Assembly: GCF_016834655.1 (NCBI RefSeq)
Contig: NZ_JAENHP010000035.1
Span: 1 to 64,000 of the forward strand
From: Paractinoplanes ovalisporus
GTDB taxonomy: Bacteria > Actinomycetota > Actinomycetes > Mycobacteriales > Micromonosporaceae
DNA: 64,000 nucleotides
Direction: 5' to 3'
Below, one piece after another: positions 61,180 to 64,000 of this stretch. The notes under the pieces are model-generated. The model saw only the letters and a list, made by a program, of their open reading frames with translations. It ran no database searches and was not told the DNA's origin. Each line of letters opens with the position of its first letter. Position 1 is the first letter of the stretch. Position numbers and translations under genes: made by a program.

Positions 61180-62331
61180 TCAGGCGGCTGCGGCAGCGAG
61201 ACGCAGAGCTCGCGACGCGGTGGTCTCCATTCGGTACGCCGCGTCGGCATCCTCAATACTGCGGGCGACGGAAGTGACCGCCTGCATGACTCCGCCCGCG
61301 CTCAGATCCGATCCGGCGATGAAGTGAGCCAGGATCGCGTCCTGCTGATCCTGCGTGTAATGCAGCTGCTGCGAGACGACCTTGATCGTCACCTCGGGCC
61401 GGCGAACCTTGACGCCCGCGGCGCGCTCGAGGTCGCTGACCGCTCGAGCGACGAAGTCGACATTGAGGTAGGCGCGAATGGTGTCGACTGTTTGCGCGGT
61501 GATCAGCGCCAGCGCCCTGCGTATCGTTTCCGCAGAAGGATCGACGATGCCGTCCTGGTCGGTGATACGGGCGCCGACGTGTGTGCGCCCGACGGTGCCG
61601 TGCTCGACAGTTTGGCCGTTGGTGCATACCTCGATACGCAGCCACGGGGCCAGGGAGTACCGGCCGTACCCGGTCTCGGAGTTCTTCAACAGGAACCCGC
61701 CGGAGATGACCGGCAGATCGCTGCCGCGACGCCCGTCGAACGGTGAGCGGTAGTGACGCAGCAGCTCCGGCGCCATGACCTGCACCTCGGGCGAAACGAA
61801 CCGAACGTACATGCGTCTGTCGGTCAGGTCGCAGGACGCGATCTGTACGCCGACTCGAGCCTTCTCGATGCCCTTGATCGCCGCCATGAGTACGTCGAGG
61901 TTGTCGATGCGCAGGTAGCGGTCAGACAGGAAGGCTCGGGCGGTGCCGTCGTTGCTGTCAGGCGTGTCGCGTTGGCAGCGGACCAGGAATCGGCGGTCGT
62001 CGCGTTCGAGCCAGCTGTTGATGTTGTCGTCCAGCAGCGGCACGTTCTCACGCGCCAGGCGACGAAGGTAGGGAACGGGGATGTCGAGCTTTGCCCCGAC
62101 ACCGCCGAGAGCCACCTGAGAGAGCCTGAACTGTCCTGCGGTCAGGTCGACACCGGTCGAGGTCAGGACGGGGGCGGTTCGTGGGATCACCAGCGTGCCT
62201 TCGTCGGAGCGCATCGTCGAGGCGCCGGCGATCACGTCCACTGACCGGGTGTGCTGCTCCCGGAGCGTTGCGATCAGGGCGTTCAAACCGATGTGGCGAT
62301 TCGGTGCTACGGCGATGGTCTGCTGAGTCAT
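61180..62331 (-). CDS. DUF932 (phage/plasmid-like) protein
   Basis: 383 aa. FRLSQVALGGVGAKLDIPVP, RAFLSDRYLRIDNLDVLMAA and LRIEVCTNGQTVEHGTVGRT follow the DUF932 pattern of plasmid and phage proteins. Family function is not established. The C-terminus LHYTQDQQDAILAHFIAGSD is helical. The ATG at 62331 has GGAAGG eight nt upstream. It is preceded by a 330-bp leader carrying copy B of the nested repeat. Confidence 0.8.
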   Translation of the reverse strand: MTQQTIAVAPNRHIGLNALIATLREQHTRSVDVIAGASTMRSDEGTLVIPRTAPVLTSTGVDLTAGQFRLSQVALGGVGAKLDIPVPYLRRLARENVPLLDDNINSWLERDDRRFLVRCQRDTPDSNDGTARAFLSDRYLRIDNLDVLMAAIKGIEKARVGVQIASCDLTDRRMYVRFVSPEVQVMAPELLRHYRSPFDGRRGSDLPVISGGFLLKNSETGYGRYSLAPWLRIEVCTNGQTVEHGTVGRTHVGARITDQDGIVDPSAETIRRALALITAQTVDTIRAYLNVDFVARAVSDLERAAGVKVRRPEVTIKVVSQQLHYTQDQQDAILAHFIAGSDLSAGGVMQAVTSVARSIEDADAAYRMETTASRALRLAAAAA

Positions 62332-62460
62332 AGGCCGTGCCTTCCGGGCAAGACCGCTACCCGCGAGCGGCGGTCGAAGGGCGCGCCCACCCGGACCTAG
62401 CGGTCGAGGCGAGCGCGTGCTGGCCCGCCGGTATCCGGCCGTGCCCGGCCGCCGGAGCGT

Positions 62461-62520
62461 CAAGGCGAACAGAACGAGAAGATCTTTGGCCGGAGGCCAA
62501 GATGTTCTCGGGCCGCCTTG
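62461..62520 (-). promoter_or_regulatory. Nested inverted-repeat leader motif upstream of DUF932 (copy B)
   Basis: Inner arms CGAGAAGATCTTTGGCC (62475-62491) and GGCCAAGATGTTCTCG (62495-62510) with a 3-nt loop. Outer arms CAAGGCG (62461-62467) and CGCCTTG (62514-62520). It shares GGCCAAGATGTTCT and AGAAGATCTT with copy A upstream of ssb, in the same orientation, 130 nt before the gene start (112 nt in copy A). Confidence 0.6.
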
Positions 62521-62615
62521 CGCCCGCGGCCGGGTCGGCCACCGTGCCCGGCCAGCACCATCGCCCCGACCACTCCAGAGTGGAGCTGGCCGAACTGACG
62601 TTGTAGGAGGCGAAG

Positions 62616-62646
62616 AGCCCCGTCCGGCGCAAATGCCGGCGGGGCT
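62616..62646 (-). terminator. Terminator hairpin behind the 35-aa peptide gene
   Basis: AGCCCCG-T-CCGGC / GCCGG-CGGGGCT, 12 paired bases with a one-nt bulge and a 6-nt loop, 16 bp after the peptide stop on the minus strand. Separates it from the DUF932 leader. Confidence 0.65.
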
Positions 62647-62661
62647 ACTCGATGCTTGTGG

Positions 62662-62769
62662 TTATTGCGTCGCGTAGATCAAAGCCGCTAGCGCCAAGAT
62701 TGTTGACGGGATAATCGCGATCACGGCGATAAGTACGCGATGCTCGGTGGATTGCTTCTTTTTGCTCAC
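62662..62769 (-). CDS. 35-aa membrane peptide
   Basis: GTG at 62769 with GGAGG eight nt upstream encodes MSKKKQSTEHR followed by one hydrophobic helix (VLIAVIAIIPSTILALAALI) and YATQ. Lys-rich cytoplasmic head plus single TM is the usual form of small regulatory or toxic membrane peptides. A second frame from ATG 62783 exists but is not protein-like. The ribosome-binding site lies in a long hairpin (62769-62822) and a terminator follows, so it is an independent, probably translationally controlled gene. Confidence 0.6.
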   Translation of the reverse strand: MSKKKQSTEHRVLIAVIAIIPSTILALAALIYATQ

Positions 62770-62822
62770 GCGAGTCCTCCATGACGTTGCGGCAGTGCAG
62801 CCAGGATGCATGGAGACTCGCG
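62769..62822 (-). promoter_or_regulatory. Hairpin covering the ribosome-binding site of the 35-aa peptide
   Basis: CGCGAGTCCTCCATG (62769-62783) pairs with CATGGAGACTCGCG (62809-62822), 14 pairs with one bulge and a 25-nt loop. On the minus-strand mRNA the 3' arm contains the GGAGG and touches the GTG start, so the folded RNA would block translation. Confidence 0.6.
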
Positions 62823-63066
62823 GACTTTCAATGTACCAGCGTTAGAAGCGGAAAGCATCGGCCGCCTAGTTGGTGTGGTCTGCCTGGATCTGTGATAAAT
62901 GAAATGTGAAACGGGGCGTGCATCAAGGCGGTGCTGCGGAAAAAACCTGGAGATGAGTGCTTTCTGGGCTGGAAAGACGGTCGAGCGCGTCGTCGGGTCA
63001 CCTAGTCGAGGTTCTGATTCGTCAGAAAGGGGCGCTCGTTTTTGGCTAGGGCTTCGAAATGGGACA

Positions 63067-63999
63067 TTAAGCGAACCGTCGGTGCTCCTTCAAGCGGAGG
63101 CGTTGGTGTTCCAGTGCCAGCAACTCCCGAGCGGGAGCGTGCCAGCTGTCATCTCCGACCGCCGTGATTGTGCGGCCGTCAAGCAGCGCGTGCAGGGCGG
63201 GGATCTGCTCGGCGTAGGCGCCGCCGAGAGACTGTAGGTCGGCGCAGGCGCGCAACGTGGCTTTGCGCATCTGGCCCGTCCATGGGCCGCCATCGGCCCA
63301 GCGGCGTTGTGGCCGACCGTAGATCGGTCCTTCGCACAGGTGGTAGGCCAGCCAGACGACGGGCGGATGGACTCCGACCGCCTCGGCGAGAAGGGCGACT
63401 TTGTCGTAGTCCCAGGCTCTACCGCCGCGTTGCTGACGGTGCCCTGCCACCTTCGGATTCGTCAACGTGCGCCAGTAGTCAGGGTGGACCGCGGTGGATC
63501 CGACCATGTCATTCTCGTCAGCGAAGCCACTAGCTTTCAGGGCGTACGGCGTTTGGTCTATGAGCAGGTGCGCCAACGCACGTCTGATGGCCGGCACCGC
63601 GGGATCGTCGACGGGGGCTGACCGGGTTGCGGGAGGCTCCGCGCTTGGTATGTCGTGCAGTTCTGCCATCGTTTCGCCGTCGGCGAGGCGGCCCAGCAGC
63701 AACGCAGCGAAGTCGCCGAGCACTCGTTCGAACCCGCGGTTGCGGTCGTGATAGTCGATCGTAGGTAGCCATTGGCCTCCGCCGCGGTGCGCTACACGAT
63801 GAGCCGCCTCATGCAGAAGAACCTGCAGCGCCTGGGAGCGGCCGCCGAGAGCGTTCCGGTGGATGGCAACGTCGGTGGTACGGGGGTTGTAGAAGCCGAG
63901 GGAGCACGGTGACTCCTTGCTGGCGCTGTAGACGAGTACCCGGTCCAGCGCGAACGCGCCGATCGCTTGACGTATCAGCCGCCGGGCCTGGGTCAGCAC
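63067..63999 (-). CDS. Zinc metalloprotease-like plasmid protein, possibly cut by the right edge
   Basis: At least 310 aa. QVLLHEAAHRVAHRGGGQWL holds an HExxH zinc motif, with a possible further ligand in DYHDRNRGFERVLGDFAALL. The C-terminal half (WDYDKVALLAEAVGVHPPVV; PIYGRPQRRWADGGP) is unrecognised. The frame reaches the window end at a GTG, so the true start may lie outside. HExxH proteins of this type occur on actinobacterial plasmids, where some cut regulators (ImmA-like). Function here unknown. Confidence 0.6.
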   Translation of the reverse strand: MLTQARRLIRQAIGAFALDRVLVYSASKESPCSLGFYNPRTTDVAIHRNALGGRSQALQVLLHEAAHRVAHRGGGQWLPTIDYHDRNRGFERVLGDFAALLLGRLADGETMAELHDIPSAEPPATRSAPVDDPAVPAIRRALAHLLIDQTPYALKASGFADENDMVGSTAVHPDYWRTLTNPKVAGHRQQRGGRAWDYDKVALLAEAVGVHPPVVWLAYHLCEGPIYGRPQRRWADGGPWTGQMRKATLRACADLQSLGGAYAEQIPALHALLDGRTITAVGDDSWHAPARELLALEHQRLRLKEHRRFA

Positions 64000-64000
64000 G

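Noticed and set aside
1..64000. CRISPR arrays, rRNA genes, complete tRNA genes and insertion sequences
   Set aside because: No regularly spaced direct repeats with unique spacers, no rRNA-like sequence, no complete cloverleaf and no transposase with terminal repeats were seen by eye; a dedicated scan could still find a weak one.

Overview
This is high-GC actinobacterial DNA: strong G/C third-position bias, many GTG and TTG starts, T-tract-free terminators, and families typical of the Micromonosporaceae/Streptomycetales. It looks like most of a large conjugative element, either a plasmid or an integrated element; I saw no complete integrase and no classical replication initiator. The genus is inferred only from general character.

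0-10.9 kb: a secreted small protein (possibly cut by the left edge); an MFS exporter translationally coupled to a PLP-dependent decarboxylase; an AT-richer block with an AvcD-like anti-phage dCTP deaminase and a 61-aa companion; an SGNH hydrolase fused to a beta-propeller; and an HTH/NB-ARC/TPR STAND regulator.

10.9-22.3 kb: one long operon for an actinobacterial type IV secretion/conjugation system. Its order is ParA-like ATPase, small 2-TM protein, VirB6/TrbL-like membrane protein, SCO6880-like protein, VirB4-like ATPase, VirD4-like coupling protein, DUF4913 protein, two small proteins, lipoprotein, and lytic transglycosylase/M23 peptidase. Nearly every junction overlaps (ATGA, GTGA or TGATG). 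A MarR-type regulator follows.

22.5-47.1 kb: a cargo region of compositionally mixed, defence-like or signalling genes. It holds two AlbA_2 (Schlafen-type) proteins, one divergent from a 1091-aa helical protein; a kinase-STAND-TPR giant with a membrane protein, a LuxR-type regulator and a small acidic protein; a RibD-type deaminase with an unfamiliar C-terminal domain; a HEPN-like/zinc-ribbon protein; two GIY-YIG-like nucleases; an ESX/WXG100-like four-gene operon; several membrane proteins; and a lipoprotein. A tRNA-3'-end-like scar lies at about 32.0 kb.

47.2-64 kb: the DNA-processing and maintenance module, mostly on the minus strand. It has a DUF3800-like protein, a MobF/TraA relaxase-helicase, two SSB-type proteins, a prim-pol-type primase, a ParB-like protein, DUF4192 and DUF932 proteins, a 35-aa membrane peptide, and a zinc metalloprotease-like protein running to the right edge. 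It is dense in inverted repeats. Two tandem hairpins sit in front of the relaxase (candidate oriT or operator). A nested inverted-repeat motif with shared sequence precedes both the ssb and DUF932 genes. A further hairpin occludes the ribosome-binding site of the 35-aa peptide.

Together, the left T4SS and coupling protein plus the right relaxase, SSB and ParB genes would carry out transfer and establishment, while the middle carries defence and signalling cargo. Functions rest on motif recognition by eye. No homology search was run.
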